A stretch of 64,000 nt of DNA, taken from positions 1 to 64,000 of the forward strand of contig JALHQT010000009.1 in NCBI GenBank assembly GCA_022841825.1, given 5' to 3'. Origin of the DNA: Anaerolineae bacterium (GTDB taxonomy: Bacteria > Chloroflexota > Anaerolineae > Aggregatilineales > Phototrophicaceae). The notes beneath the pieces were generated by a model that saw only the letters and a program-made list of their open reading frames with translations, searched no databases and had not been told where the DNA came from. Below, piece after piece: positions 1 through 9,433 of this stretch (position 1 is the first letter of the stretch; each line of letters starts with the position of its first letter). The translations under genes were made by a program, and so were the position numbers.

Positions 1-117
<117 letters not shown>

Positions 118-212
118 TTCCAGGCTCTTCTTACTTGGTTCCTTCTCACGCTGCTGTTGTTAAGGTGCAAAACGCGCGGCTTGTCTCTCTACAATTCCCG
201 CGCGATGAGGTG

Positions 213-240
213 AGTCTATCAAACTCTTTTGGTATGACAA
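213..240 (-). promoter_or_regulatory. Candidate rRNA operon promoter
   Basis: About 100 nt upstream of the 16S start, the minus strand has TTGTCA (235-240) and TAGACT (213-218) separated by 16 nt. This is a reasonable sigma70-type -35/-10 pair in an AT-richer stretch. Prediction from sequence only. Confidence 0.45.
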
Positions 241-293
241 GGGTGATATATGTCACAAAAGGGAAACTTTTCGCGGATTCGGACGCAAAAGTG

Positions 294-338
294 GCGGGCG
301 GACACATGGAGCGGGCGGACACATGGGTCCGCCCCTAC
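294..338. repeat. GTAGGGGC-type palindromic repeat
   Basis: A GGGCGGACACATGG half is repeated twice and closes with GGTCCGCCCCTAC. It belongs to the palindromic family found throughout this window and lies between the O-methyltransferase 3' end and the rRNA promoter region. Confidence 0.8.
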
Positions 339-354
339 GGGACGATCCGGTCTG

Positions 355-1020
355 TTACGAGACAATGCCGATGGCGAAACCGTCGTAGCCCTTGCTGCCG
401 ACGGTTTGCACCGCCGTCGCGCGAATGCGGGGATGCGCGGCGAACATCTCGTTGAAACGACGAATCCCCTGCACGCTGGCATCGCTGCTGCCCGCATCCA
501 ACACCGCGCCATCGCGCACGACATTGTCCGCGATGATCACACTGCCAGGGCGAGAGAGCCGGAGCGACCATTCGAGGTACGCCGGGTTGTTCGGCTTATC
601 GGCATCGAGGAAGAACAGATCGAACGGGTGGAGATGCTCGCTCTCGATCCCCGGCAGTAGATCGAGGGCTTTGCCAACCCGCACATCAACCTGCTCTGCG
701 AAACCTGCGCGGGCGATGTTCTCACGGGCGACCGCCGCGTGCTTCGCATCGTATTCGAGCGTGACGATCCTGCCATCAGGGGGCAGGGCGCGCGCCAGCC
801 AGATCGTGCTGTAGCCACCGAGCGTGCCGAACTCCAGAATCGTCCGCGCGCCCTGCATCTGCGCCAGCAGCATGAGCAGTTTGCCCTGGTTGGGTGCGAC
901 ATTGATAGCGGGCAGGTTGGCGGCGTCGGAGGCGGCGAGCGCGGCATCGAGCGCCGAGTCTGCCGGCACATACAGGCTGCTGATGTAATTGTCGACGGCT
1001 GACCAGGTGGATTGAGACAT
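355..1020 (-). CDS. Class I SAM-dependent O-methyltransferase (caffeoyl-CoA/catechol type)
   Basis: The 221-residue protein has the layout of the small divalent-metal-dependent O-methyltransferases. The SAM-binding motif is LEFGTLGGYSTIWLA, the acidic motif VTLEYD follows, then the metal/substrate region FFLDADKPNN, and later IIADNVVRDG. These enzymes transfer a methyl group from SAM to catechol-like hydroxyls; the substrate here cannot be read from sequence. An ATG 36 nt further upstream is possible. I chose ATG at 1020 because AAGGA lies about 7 nt before it and the family normally starts near this point. It is a stand-alone gene between the rRNA and pst operons. Confidence 0.88.
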   Translation of the reverse strand: MSQSTWSAVDNYISSLYVPADSALDAALAASDAANLPAINVAPNQGKLLMLLAQMQGARTILEFGTLGGYSTIWLARALPPDGRIVTLEYDAKHAAVARENIARAGFAEQVDVRVGKALDLLPGIESEHLHPFDLFFLDADKPNNPAYLEWSLRLSRPGSVIIADNVVRDGAVLDAGSSDASVQGIRRFNEMFAAHPRIRATAVQTVGSKGYDGFAIGIVS

Positions 1021-1047
1021 ACAGGGTTCCTTATAGGAGAAAAACGA

Positions 1048-1100
1048 ACAAGGCATACCTTGTCCCTACATTAGAGTAGGGACGAGGCATGCCTCATCCG
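1048..1100. repeat. Pair of GTAGGGACG-type palindromes in inverted order
   Basis: ACAAGGCATACCTTGTCCCTAC (1048-1069) is followed by GTAGGGACGAGGCATGCC and its complement (1076-1100). Two palindromes face each other between pstB and the O-methyltransferase gene. Confidence 0.85.
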
Positions 1101-1121
1101 TCTTTCGATATTGATCGAGGT

Positions 1122-1940
1122 TTAACCGAATTCGCCGCGAATGTAACGCTCGGTCTCTTCCGACTTCGGGTTACTGAACAACTGCTCGGTCGGCGCGAAC
1201 TCACCCAGCACACCCCAGCGCCGCTCCTGCCCGCCTGTCTCTTCCGCCTTGCGGATGCTGTAGAACGCGGTGAAGTCGCTCACGCGCTGCGCCTGCTGCA
1301 TGTTATGCGTGACGATGACGATGGTGTACGACTTGACGAGTTCCTTCATCAGCTCTTCAATCGCCTGCGTGGCAATCGGGTCGAGCGCCGAGCACGGTTC
1401 GTCCATCAGGATGACATCCGGCTCGATGGCGATGGTGCGCGCGATACACAGACGCTGCTGCTGACCCCCGGAGAGCGCGAGACCGGACTTCTTGAGGTCG
1501 CCCTTGACTTCATCCCACAGGAACGAGCCTTTGATGCTGCGTTCGACGATTTCGTCGAGCGTGCGCTTGTCGGTGACGCCGAGCAGGCGCGGACCATAGG
1601 CGACATTGTCGTAAATGCTCTTGGGGAACGGGTTCGGCTTCTGGAACACCATGCCGATGCGGCGGCGCACCTCAACCGGATCGACTTCCTTGCCGTACAG
1701 GTTCTTGCCGTGATAGTTGATCTCACCCTCGACGCGCGCGCCGGGGATGAGGTCGTTCATGCGGTTGATGGCGCGCAGCACCGTGCTCTTGCCGCAGCCG
1801 GAGGGACCGATGAACGCGGTGATCTTGTTCTTGTAGATCGGAATGCTGACATCATCCACTGCGAGTTTGTCGCTGTAGAAGACCTTGACGTGCTTCAGGT
1901 CGATAGCGGTGGCGCCGCTGCCCAGGGTCATACTTGTCAT
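1122..1940 (-). CDS. pstB: Phosphate ABC transporter ATP-binding protein PstB
   Basis: This 272-residue ATPase energises high-affinity phosphate import through PstC/PstA. It shows Walker [10 protein letters not shown] (about 45-53), the PstB-typical [10 protein letters not shown]-loop, the signature LSGGQQQR, Walker B VILMDEP with CSALDP, and the switch histidine in [11 protein letters not shown]. The length and the ending RYIRGEFG are typical of PstB. Its ATG overlaps the end of pstA by 4 nt, so the two are translationally coupled. It is the last gene of pstC-pstA-pstB. No phoU lies next to it in this window. Confidence 0.97.
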   Translation of the reverse strand: MTSMTLGSGATAIDLKHVKVFYSDKLAVDDVSIPIYKNKITAFIGPSGCGKSTVLRAINRMNDLIPGARVEGEINYHGKNLYGKEVDPVEVRRRIGMVFQKPNPFPKSIYDNVAYGPRLLGVTDKRTLDEIVERSIKGSFLWDEVKGDLKKSGLALSGGQQQRLCIARTIAIEPDVILMDEPCSALDPIATQAIEELMKELVKSYTIVIVTHNMQQAQRVSDFTAFYSIRKAEETGGQERRWGVLGEFAPTEQLFSNPKSEETERYIRGEFG

Positions 1941-3295
1941 GCGGACAAACTCCTGCGGAATCGCTGACGTAAGATAATGGCGGTTGCGTTGAACAACAGA
2001 AGGACGATCAGCAGCAGCACGATGGTCGCGGCTGCAATCTCGGAAAAGCCCTCGCGCGGATCTTTCGTCCAGTTGTAGATCTGGATCGGCAGCACCGTGA
2101 AGCGCGAGGCAAGCGTCGGGTCATTGGCGATGAAGGTCGATGCGCCGATGACGATCAGCGGTGCTGTCTCGCCGATGGCGCGCGACATGCCAAGGATCGT
2201 CCCGGTGAGGATGCCCGGCATGGCGGCGGGCAGCACCGAACGGAAGACCGTCTGCCACTTGGTCGCGCCCAAGCCAAAGCTCGCCTCGCGGATGCTGGGC
2301 GGGACGGCGCGCAGCGCTTCCTGCGCGTTGATGATGATGACGGGCAGGATGAGCAGCGCCATCGTCAGTGCCGCCGAGATGATCGTGCGCCCCTGGGTGA
2401 TGCCCTCCAGCGCGCGGACGAAGATCGCCAGACCGAGCAGACCATAGATGATCGACGGTACGCCCGCCAGGTTGCGGATGTTGGTCTCGATTAGGCGCTC
2501 AAACCAGTGATCGCCCGTGGAGTACTCCTGGAGGTAGATCGCCGTTCCGACGCCAAGCGGGAAGGCGACGACCACCGTCAGGAAGATCGTCAGCAACGAG
2601 CCGAGCAGCGCCGCACGGACGCCGGATTCCGACGCGACTGTCGTCATGCGGCTCGTCAGGAAGCTGAAGTTGAGCCAGGAGCGCCATTCGAGCTGCGCGC
2701 CTTCCCAATCGGCGGTTGACGCAACCTTCTCGTCAATTGCGGCGCGGTTGAAGAGCGATTCGCTCCATGTCCAGCTTTCCAGCACCTCGCGCCCAACAAT
2801 GTCCGTGATGATCGTCAGCCGCATGTCTTCGGGGGTGAAGGCGTTTTCGAAGATCACCTGAGTGTTTTCTGGCTGGAGCTGTGCCAGCGTCAGCGCGCCA
2901 ACGTCGTCCGGCAGGGTGACGCCTTGAATAAGCTGGCTCAACGGCGCTTCGCGGTTGTTATTGTAGTTCTCCTGACCGATCAGCGAATCGCGCACAAGCA
3001 CGCGCCCGCCGCTGGGAAGCTGGGCGACCAGGATGCCCGCCAGTTCGCTGGCGTTCAGTTCTTCCAGCGGGCGGTCGGAGAAGGTGGAGACAGGCACGGC
3101 ATCGCGCACTGCGGTCAATCCGTAGACGCGGTTGACGACGTTGAACATCAGGGTGATTAGCGCCAGCAAGCCGAGCAGAATCGCCGCCTGGAAGAAGCGC
3201 ATCCAGATTTGACCGCGCAGATGGCGGTTGCGCAGCCCGGCGGTGAACTTTGCTTCGTCTTTGACCCGTTCGCGGGCAGTGGACATGGTCGCCAT
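1937..3295 (-). CDS. pstA: Phosphate ABC transporter permease PstA, with enlarged N-terminal region
   Basis: The C-terminal ~220 residues form a standard PstA permease: several hydrophobic helices, then the EAA loop in [23 protein letters not shown] and IGETAPLIV. At 452 residues it is far longer than the usual ~280-300. The excess is a mostly hydrophilic segment of about 170 residues between the first membrane helix (about 34-56) and the permease core, probably outside the membrane. It starts at an ATG overlapping the pstC stop (TAATG) and overlaps pstB by 4 nt. The role of the extra segment is unknown. Confidence 0.95.
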   Translation of the reverse strand: MATMSTARERVKDEAKFTAGLRNRHLRGQIWMRFFQAAILLGLLALITLMFNVVNRVYGLTAVRDAVPVSTFSDRPLEELNASELAGILVAQLPSGGRVLVRDSLIGQENYNNNREAPLSQLIQGVTLPDDVGALTLAQLQPENTQVIFENAFTPEDMRLTIITDIVGREVLESWTWSESLFNRAAIDEKVASTADWEGAQLEWRSWLNFSFLTSRMTTVASESGVRAALLGSLLTIFLTVVVAFPLGVGTAIYLQEYSTGDHWFERLIETNIRNLAGVPSIIYGLLGLAIFVRALEGITQGRTIISAALTMALLILPVIIINAQEALRAVPPSIREASFGLGATKWQTVFRSVLPAAMPGILTGTILGMSRAIGETAPLIVIGASTFIANDPTLASRFTVLPIQIYNWTKDPREGFSEIAAATIVLLLIVLLLFNATAIILRQRFRRSLSA

Positions 3296-4305
3296 TATTG
3301 ATATGCCTCGCGGAATCGGTTGGTGACATAGCGACTGAGCATGTTGAGCAGCAGTGTGAAGATGAAGAGCGCCAAGCCAATCGCGAACAGGCTCTGGTAG
3401 TCAATCGAACCATAGCTGAGGTCGCCGCCGCTGATGCGGGCGATATGCCCGGTCATCGTCTCCGCCGCGACGAAAAAGTCTGGCGGGAACGAAAAGCGGG
3501 GACCCGCGCCGGCTGCCAGCGCCACGATCATCGTCTCGCCGACGGCGCGCGAAATGCCGACAATCGCCGCCGCCAGGATGCCGGATAAGCCCGCCGGGAT
3601 GACGACTTTGGAGATGGTCTCGAACTTGGTCGCGCCCAGACCGTAGCTCGCCTCGCGCAGTGCACGCGGCACCGCAGTCAGCGCGTCTTCGCTCATCGAC
3701 GCAATGGTCGGCAGGATCATGATGCCCATGACCAAGCCCGCGCTGGCGGTGTTGTAGAACTGCACCGTGTCACGCCCGAACACCCCTTGCAGGAGCGGGG
3801 TCATGAAGGTGATGGCGAAGTAGCCGTAGACGACCGTTGGGATGCCTGCCAGGACTTCGAGCACTGGCTTGAGCGTCGAGCGCGTGCGCTGGCTGGCGTA
3901 TTCGCTCAGGTAAACCGCAGCGCCAAGACCGAGCGGCACAGCGACCAGCATCGCCATGAACGAGGTCATCAGCGTTGCTTCCAGCAGGGGCCAGATGCCG
4001 AACAAACCTGCGCCGGGCTGCCACTGCGTCCCGGTCAGGAAGTTACCCAGGTTGCCGAGAACCGTCGAGAAGACGTTACCCTGGTCATTGACCGATGTGA
4101 AAAATGCCAGTGCCTCTGAACCGAGCACCCAGACGATGCCAAGGGTGGTCAGCACCGAGATCGTGCCGCACGCCAGCAGCAGATAACGCATGAAGTCGTC
4201 AAAAGGTCTGCCGCGCTTTTCGATGCGCGGGCGTCCGCTGGCATCATTCGCCAGCGCCGCTTCGATAGCGCCGTTTTTTCGTTTGACCTCAATAGTGGTC
4301 GCCAT
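3295..4305 (-). CDS. pstC: Phosphate ABC transporter permease PstC
   Basis: The 336-residue protein has about six membrane helices and the permease EAA loop in AVPRALREASYGLGATKFE, then GISRAVGETMIVALAAG, typical of PstC. I start at ATG 4305 (MATTIEVKRK) instead of the ATG 162 nt upstream; the upstream extension is unlike PstC and would run through the candidate Pho boxes. It is the first gene of the pst operon. The substrate-binding subunit is not next to it; a fasciclin-PstS protein about 31 kb away (35360-36766) is the likely partner. Confidence 0.95.
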   Translation of the reverse strand: MATTIEVKRKNGAIEAALANDASGRPRIEKRGRPFDDFMRYLLLACGTISVLTTLGIVWVLGSEALAFFTSVNDQGNVFSTVLGNLGNFLTGTQWQPGAGLFGIWPLLEATLMTSFMAMLVAVPLGLGAAVYLSEYASQRTRSTLKPVLEVLAGIPTVVYGYFAITFMTPLLQGVFGRDTVQFYNTASAGLVMGIMILPTIASMSEDALTAVPRALREASYGLGATKFETISKVVIPAGLSGILAAAIVGISRAVGETMIVALAAGAGPRFSFPPDFFVAAETMTGHIARISGGDLSYGSIDYQSLFAIGLALFIFTLLLNMLSRYVTNRFREAYQ

Positions 4306-4363
4306 ATCCTGTTTTTGTCCCCTGATGTGGATGGGCGTCAGACCTGTATTATCGCAGACGATG

Positions 4364-4380
4364 TTTAAGAGACATTTAAG
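4364..4380 (-). promoter_or_regulatory. Candidate Pho box upstream of pstC
   Basis: The minus strand carries CTTAAA twice, exactly 11 bp apart (4380-4375 and 4369-4364), about 59 nt before the pstC start. PhoB/PhoP-family regulators bind direct repeats with an 11-bp period. The same arrangement lies upstream of the fasciclin-PstS gene. No regulator assignment can be made from the window. Confidence 0.5.
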
Positions 4381-4482
4381 GGTTGACCACTGATAGAGGG
4401 AAAACAGGTTTCGGTTCTGGTATCTAACAAACGTGTTTGGGTGTAGATTTAGCGCATATCTCTTCATCGGGTGGAGGATATG

Positions 4483-6978
4483 ATGGTTGCGACGCAGCCA
4501 CCACTCATGGGTCGTGAACGCGAATTAGACGCCCTGCTGCACATGCTGCGCCAACCGGACTGCCGCCTTGTGACGATCATCGGCGCGGGCGGGATCGGCA
4601 AGACGCGCCTGGCGCAGGAACTGGCGCTGCGGCTGAGCACAGAGTCTGGCGAAGAGACGATGGTCGTCTCGCTGCAAGCTGTCAGCACGGTCGATCAGCT
4701 TCCCTACGCGCTTGCGAATGCCTTTGGCATCATCCTCACTGAGGACGAAGAGTACACCGCGCGCATCCTCCGCGCGCTGCAGGGTGTGCCTGTGCTGATC
4801 CTGGACAATTACGAGCACCTGCTGCCGGATGTCGATTTCATCGTCGGGCTGCGCAGCCTTGCGCCTCATCTGCGACTGGTCGTCACCTCGCGCGAAACCC
4901 TCAAGCTGCGCGACGAATGGGTCTACCCGCTCGATGGGCTGAGTTTTCCGATGGACGAAAATTACGGCGTGACCGGGCAGCAGTACAGCGCCGTCGAGCT
5001 TTTCCTGCGCTTCATGCAGCCGATCCAACGGAATGCCATCTCCGAGCATGATCTGCGCGCCATCGTCCGCATCTGCCGCGCCGTCGAGGGGATGCCGCTG
5101 GCGCTGGAGCTGGCAACCTCATGGACGCGCACGCTCACGCCGCAGATGATCGCCCAGGAAATCGAACGCAGCCTCGACTTCCTCACCTCTCCGCTGCGCG
5201 ACTTCCCGGAACGCCATCAGAGTATGCGCGCCGTCTTCGAGCAGTCCTGGCGTCATCTCAGCGAACAGGAGCGTCTGATCTTCGCGCGGCTGTCCGTCCT
5301 CGAAGGCGCGTTCGACCGCGCTGCCGCCGAGGATGTGGCGGGGGCGTCGCTGCATGTTTTAGGCTCGCTGGTCGAAAAGTCGCTGCTGCGCTTGAATGCC
5401 GATCATCGCTACCAGTTTCATCCGCTGCTGCGTCAGTATGCCGCCGAGAAGTTAGCCGCCGATTACGACGCAGAGGCGGTACGTGCCGCCCAAGCGCGCC
5501 ACTTTGCCAGCGTGCTGGCACATCTGGAAGCCGCCCTCTTTACGAGCCGCCATCGCGAAGCAAGCCTCGTCATGGAGCGAAATTACCACAATATCAAGGT
5601 CGCCTGGAGTTGGGCTATCGAGCACGCGGATACCCAGTTGGTGAGTATGGCGCTGTCAGCACTGGAACGCTTCTGCGACACAACCGGGCGTTATATTGAA
5701 TGGCATCATATGCTCGACGTCGCCCGCGACCGCCTCAACGCCGTTCCCCTGCCAAACGAGGGGCTTTCCGTGCTGGCGTTGGTCAACAGCATGCTCGGCT
5801 GGAACAACATTCGCCTGGGGCGTTATGCAGAGTCGCGGGCGGCATTCGGAGACGCTCAGACTCTGTTCGTCTCTTTGGGTATCACCCCAAAGCCTGTATC
5901 GGGCAGCGACCCCGTGCCTGGACTTGCCATGCTGGAAGTCCTGGACAGCCATTATGCCGAAGCACTCGCACTGGCAAACGAGGCAGTGGCGGCGGCGATG
6001 GAGCGCCAGGATTGGCTCAATCTCCAGATCGCACACCACATCGCTTCCAGCGCTGCCTATGGGCTGGGCGATTATGAAGCGGCACAGATGCACGCCACGC
6101 AAACCCGGATTATCGCCGAAACGATCGGAGATCCGTGGATGGTCGCGGGCGCGTACATGCAATTGGGAAACATCGCGCGCATTCATGGTCATTTCGCCCA
6201 GGCGCGCCGCGACTACCAGATGGGCTACGATCTTCGGAGAGCATTTGATGATCCCGAAGGCATGGCGTCGTTCCTCTGCCAATGGGGACGAGTCGATCTG
6301 CTGGAGGGCGACTACAAGACTGCCGAGCAGCGCTTCCGCGACAGCCTGGCGCTCTACAAGGACCTGGGCGACCAGGGCGGGCTTGCGCTCGCCTATGGCG
6401 GTTTGGGGGATACGCTGTTGGCGCAGGGCGAGCCGGTGACCGCGCGCGATGCGCTGCTGCGCGCGCTCGAAATCCTGATCGAGACGCCCTGGACGCAGAC
6501 TCTGCTGCTCCTGCTGGTCAGCTCCGCCGATTGGATCTTGCGCATGGGCGACGCGGGAGCCGCCCGTCGAATTCTCGATTATCTGCTTGCGCAGACGGTG
6601 CTTGATCCGCTGACACAACAGCGGGTCGCCGCGATGCATCGCAGTATCCCCGCGACACCGCCGCCAGACATTCCCGCAGCCGCAGTCTCGGCGGATCTGA
6701 TCGCCTTCGCGAAAGCGGTGGCGCACATCCTGCGCGAGACGCCTATTCGCGTCAACCCTGCCGCGCGCGCTTCTGAGCAAAGCCTCGACGCGCTTTCCGA
6801 ACGCGAGATGGAGATCCTGCGGCTGCTTGGCGCAGGGATGAGCAATCAGGAGATCGCCGACAAGCTCGTCCTCGCGGTGGGCACGGTCAAGGCGCACAAC
6901 CACAATATCTTCAGCAAGCTGGGCGTCGATAACCGCGTGCGCGCCATTGCCCGCGCCCGCGAACAGCGCCTCCTCTAA
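4483..6978 (+). CDS. STAND ATPase-TPR transcriptional regulator, LuxR family
   Basis: This 831-residue regulator has an N-terminal STAND/NB-ARC-like ATPase with P-loop GAGGIGKT (about 34-41), a Walker B-like LILDNYEHLLP and the TSRETL sensor region. A long helical TPR-like middle follows, with repeats such as RHFASVLAHLEAAL and IAETIGDPWMVAGAYMQLGN. The C-terminal LuxR helix-turn-helix reads LSEREMEILRLLGAGMSNQE. Such proteins behave as ligand-gated activators. A GTG at 4471 lies inside the GGAGG ribosome site, so ATG 4483 (5 nt spacing) is the better start. It diverges from pstC; the small protein and FAD oxidase downstream are possible targets. Confidence 0.9.
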   Translation: MVATQPPLMGRERELDALLHMLRQPDCRLVTIIGAGGIGKTRLAQELALRLSTESGEETMVVSLQAVSTVDQLPYALANAFGIILTEDEEYTARILRALQGVPVLILDNYEHLLPDVDFIVGLRSLAPHLRLVVTSRETLKLRDEWVYPLDGLSFPMDENYGVTGQQYSAVELFLRFMQPIQRNAISEHDLRAIVRICRAVEGMPLALELATSWTRTLTPQMIAQEIERSLDFLTSPLRDFPERHQSMRAVFEQSWRHLSEQERLIFARLSVLEGAFDRAAAEDVAGASLHVLGSLVEKSLLRLNADHRYQFHPLLRQYAAEKLAADYDAEAVRAAQARHFASVLAHLEAALFTSRHREASLVMERNYHNIKVAWSWAIEHADTQLVSMALSALERFCDTTGRYIEWHHMLDVARDRLNAVPLPNEGLSVLALVNSMLGWNNIRLGRYAESRAAFGDAQTLFVSLGITPKPVSGSDPVPGLAMLEVLDSHYAEALALANEAVAAAMERQDWLNLQIAHHIASSAAYGLGDYEAAQMHATQTRIIAETIGDPWMVAGAYMQLGNIARIHGHFAQARRDYQMGYDLRRAFDDPEGMASFLCQWGRVDLLEGDYKTAEQRFRDSLALYKDLGDQGGLALAYGGLGDTLLAQGEPVTARDALLRALEILIETPWTQTLLLLLVSSADWILRMGDAGAARRILDYLLAQTVLDPLTQQRVAAMHRSIPATPPPDIPAAAVSADLIAFAKAVAHILRETPIRVNPAARASEQSLDALSEREMEILRLLGAGMSNQEIADKLVLAVGTVKAHNHNIFSKLGVDNRVRAIARAREQRLL

Positions 6979-7082
6979 ACCCCCGAAATAATCCCACAAA
7001 TAATCCTTCGTCAGATGACATGATGCGCAGGTTAGCCCTACGCTGGTGCACATTCGGCTATTCGCACAGAGGAAAGTGCAAG

Positions 7083-7310
7083 ATGTCTCGGAATCGTTGG
7101 GCTGCGGTGGTTGGATTCATACTGATTGCCGTGCTGTTCATCACGTCAATCGCGGCGGGAGCGCAGCTCCGCAATGTGGAATGGGAACCGATGAACGTCG
7201 AGTTCTCCGAAGGAGGAAATCTCTTCTCCCGCGCTGCTTCGTCACAAATCGACAGCGGAAACGCGCACGAGAACGCGATTTATCCCTGGGAAAGGGAGGT
7301 TGGATCATGA
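7083..7310 (+). CDS. Small membrane-anchored or secreted protein, unknown function
   Basis: A 75-residue protein with one strongly hydrophobic N-terminal segment (about 7-27, ending near SIAAGAQL), either a signal peptide or an anchor. The remaining ~48 residues are polar. GAGGAAAG lies 6-7 nt before the ATG. Its TGA overlaps the ATG of the FAD oxidase (ATGA), so the two are probably made together. I do not recognise a family. Confidence 0.65.
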   Translation: MSRNRWAAVVGFILIAVLFITSIAAGAQLRNVEWEPMNVEFSEGGNLFSRAASSQIDSGNAHENAIYPWEREVGS

Positions 7311-8695
7311 ATTCGCTCGATCAATACAGCCACACTACGGTCGTTGACGCGCAGGCGCTGATGGCGCTGGAAGGGCGCGTCATCCGCCCCGGCAGCGTCG
7401 ATTACGAAGACGCCCGCAAAATCTGGAATGGGATGATCGACCGCCGCCCGGCGTTGATCATTCGTCCGCACAGCGCCGCCGATGTCGCCTACGCCATCAA
7501 CTTCGCCCGCGAGAACGGTCATCACGTCTCCGTGCGCGGAGGGGGACACAATGTCTCCGGCAAGGCGCTCAATGATGGCGGGGTCGTCATCGACATGAGC
7601 GAGATGCGCGCGGTGGAGGTGAACGTAAGCGAGCGCATCGTGCGCGCGGAGGGCGGCGCGACCATTGGCGATCTCGACGGCGCGACGCAGCCCTTCGGGT
7701 TGGCGGTGCCGATGGGCGTCGTCAGCAAGACGGGCATCGCCGGGCTGACGCTGGGCGGTGGCATGGGCTGGCTGCGCAATCGTTACGGCTTGAGCTGCGA
7801 CAATCTGCTCGCCGTGGAGATGGTGACGTGGGATGGGCGGACGCTGCGCGCCAGCGCGGACACGAACAGCGATCTGTTCTGGCTGATGCGGGGCAGCGGC
7901 GTCGCGCCCGGCGTCGTAACCACCTTCGAGTATCAGGCGCACCCGGTCGGACCTGAGGTGATGATGGTCTTCGCGCTGCACGATGGCGAAGGGGAACGGG
8001 CGGGGCAGGCGCTGCGCTTCGTGCGCGAATTCGCCGAGCAGGCACCAGACAGCGTGAGCATCCTCAGCGCGTTGGGTTACGTGCCGAGCGCCCACCACTT
8101 CCCGCATGAGGCGCAGGGCAAGCCCTATGTCCTCGCCGCTGCCATGTACTCGGGCGATGCCGCCGAAGGGGAACGCATCCTGCAACCGCTGCGCGACTTC
8201 GCAACGCCTCTGGTCGATTTCAGCGGCATTATGCCATACAGCCAGGCGCAGACGCTCTATGATGAGGATTACCCCGATGGCGGGCGCTACTATTGGAAGT
8301 CGCTCTACGTCAACCACCTGGGCGTCGATGTGATCGATCAACTCGTCACGCTGTCGCGTGAGATGCCGTCGATGGGCTCGACCATTGATGTGTGGTTCAT
8401 GGGCGGCGCGACGGCGCGCGTCCCGGCAGAGGCGACCTCGTTCGGCAATCGCTACTCGCCGATCATGCTCGGCATCGAGTCGAACTGGGACCGTGCGGAT
8501 GAGGATGAGGCGAACATCGCCTGGGCACGCAGAGTCGCCGACGTGATGAGTGTGCATTCGGACGGCACGCAGTATGCCAACTTCCCCGGCTTGTGGGAGG
8601 GCGGCGACGCCCAGCTCCGCGCGACCTATGGCGCGCATTACGAGCGGGTCCTGGGCATCAAGGCGAAGTACGACCCCACGGGGGCGTTCGGGTAG
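7307..8695 (+). CDS. FAD-binding (PCMH-type) oxidoreductase, berberine-bridge/6-hydroxynicotine oxidase family
   Basis: This 462-residue flavoprotein has the PCMH FAD fold: PALIIRPHSAADVAYAI, then VRGGGHNVSGKALNDGG with His81 placed for covalent FAD attachment, then TLGGGMGWLRNRYGLSCDN. The C-terminus (YGAHYERVLGIKAKYDPTG) matches the BBE-domain end. Family members oxidise sugars, alkaloids or other alcohols/amines with O2; the substrate is unknown. The second cysteinyl FAD link of bicovalent members is not evident at the expected place. GGGAGG lies 7 nt before the ATG, which overlaps the preceding small gene. Confidence 0.92.
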   Translation: MNSLDQYSHTTVVDAQALMALEGRVIRPGSVDYEDARKIWNGMIDRRPALIIRPHSAADVAYAINFARENGHHVSVRGGGHNVSGKALNDGGVVIDMSEMRAVEVNVSERIVRAEGGATIGDLDGATQPFGLAVPMGVVSKTGIAGLTLGGGMGWLRNRYGLSCDNLLAVEMVTWDGRTLRASADTNSDLFWLMRGSGVAPGVVTTFEYQAHPVGPEVMMVFALHDGEGERAGQALRFVREFAEQAPDSVSILSALGYVPSAHHFPHEAQGKPYVLAAAMYSGDAAEGERILQPLRDFATPLVDFSGIMPYSQAQTLYDEDYPDGGRYYWKSLYVNHLGVDVIDQLVTLSREMPSMGSTIDVWFMGGATARVPAEATSFGNRYSPIMLGIESNWDRADEDEANIAWARRVADVMSVHSDGTQYANFPGLWEGGDAQLRATYGAHYERVLGIKAKYDPTGAFG

Positions 8696-8710
8696 ACGAA
8701 GTCAATCGTT

Positions 8711-8738
8711 CAGCGGGCGGCAGGAATGCCGCCCGCTG
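8711..8738. terminator. Bidirectional hairpin terminator
   Basis: Perfect 12-bp inverted repeat CAGCGGGCGGCA/TGCCGCCCGCTG with a GGAA loop, between the convergent FAD oxidase and vapC. There is no strong T-run, so it may act as an mRNA end-stabiliser. Confidence 0.6.
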
Positions 8739-8749
8739 ATTGCGCTTCC

Positions 8750-9163
8750 TCACTCGCCGCTGATGCTTTCCCAGTCTTCAGTTCTTAGACCGGCGACGCG
8801 CCCGAACTCGCGCGTATTGTGGGTCACGAGCGTTAGATTGTTCGAGAGAACGATGGCAGCAATGAGAAGATCGTTGGCACCAATAGGTGTACCCTTCACC
8901 GTCAAGACTGCTCGCACTCTGGCGTAATGCTCGGCGGCGGCGTCATCGAATGGCAGTGACTTGAATAGGGTTAGAAATTGTCGCTGTTTGGCGCGGGTCT
9001 TTTCCGGATCGTTACTGCGCTCCGCGCCATAGAGCAGTTCCGCCGTCACGATTGAGCAGATGACCGCTTCGCCTTCTTCAAGCGTATTGATGCGCGCAGC
9101 AATAGAGGTCGAGCGCCCATTGATATAACGGATACATGTATTGGTATCCAGCAGGTATTTCAT
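8750..9163 (-). CDS. vapC: PIN-domain ribonuclease toxin, VapC-like
   Basis: The 137-residue protein has the PIN-domain acidic residues: Asp6 in KYLLDTN, Glu42 in TAELLYG, the Asp in GANDLLIAA, and LVTHNTREFGRV near the C-terminus. VapC toxins cleave tRNA or rRNA when the antitoxin is lost. Its ATG overlaps the end of the upstream small gene by 4 nt, the usual antitoxin-toxin layout. Confidence 0.92.
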   Translation of the reverse strand: MKYLLDTNTCIRYINGRSTSIAARINTLEEGEAVICSIVTAELLYGAERSNDPEKTRAKQRQFLTLFKSLPFDDAAAEHYARVRAVLTVKGTPIGANDLLIAAIVLSNNLTLVTHNTREFGRVAGLRTEDWESISGE

Positions 9164-9381
9164 TCAAGCGGCTCGCGTTCTTCCAGCGGTAATTGCGGCG
9201 GACGCTCAATCGGATCATCCGCAAGTATGCCGTAGGTGGCGCGCACAGCCTCATGCCAGTCCGACTTCTTCTGGACAGTCTGTTCCGCTTCCAGCGAATG
9301 CAGAACATACCTGACGAGCTGCCACTTTTCGGCAGTTGGAAGTTCTTCAATGTCCGCCAGCACAGCCTGAATCTTCGACAT
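9160..9381 (-). CDS. Putative antitoxin partner of the VapC-like toxin
   Basis: A small protein (73 residues from the ATG at 9381, 82 from the ATG at 9408) with a helical N-terminal half (IQAVLADIEELPTAEKWQLV) and an acidic, proline-rich C-terminal tail. It sits directly before and overlaps vapC by 4 nt, which is the main evidence for an antitoxin role. The fold is not clearly MazE/AbrB or Phd. Neither start has a strong ribosome site. Confidence 0.7.
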   Translation of the reverse strand: MSKIQAVLADIEELPTAEKWQLVRYVLHSLEAEQTVQKKSDWHEAVRATYGILADDPIERPPQLPLEEREPLE

Positions 9382-9433
9382 CGTGAGTCTCACTTTCTCA
9401 CTCGCCATGCGATCATAATACCACGCATCCCCC

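Noticed and set aside
5656-7053. 465-codon open frame antisense to the STAND-LuxR gene
   Set aside because: Its translation is Arg/His/Gln-rich without domain features, while the sense frame has clear ATPase and LuxR motifs. Typical high-GC shadow frame.
7280-8638. 452-codon open frame antisense to the FAD oxidase
   Set aside because: Same reason: low-complexity composition, and the sense strand encodes a recognisable flavoprotein.
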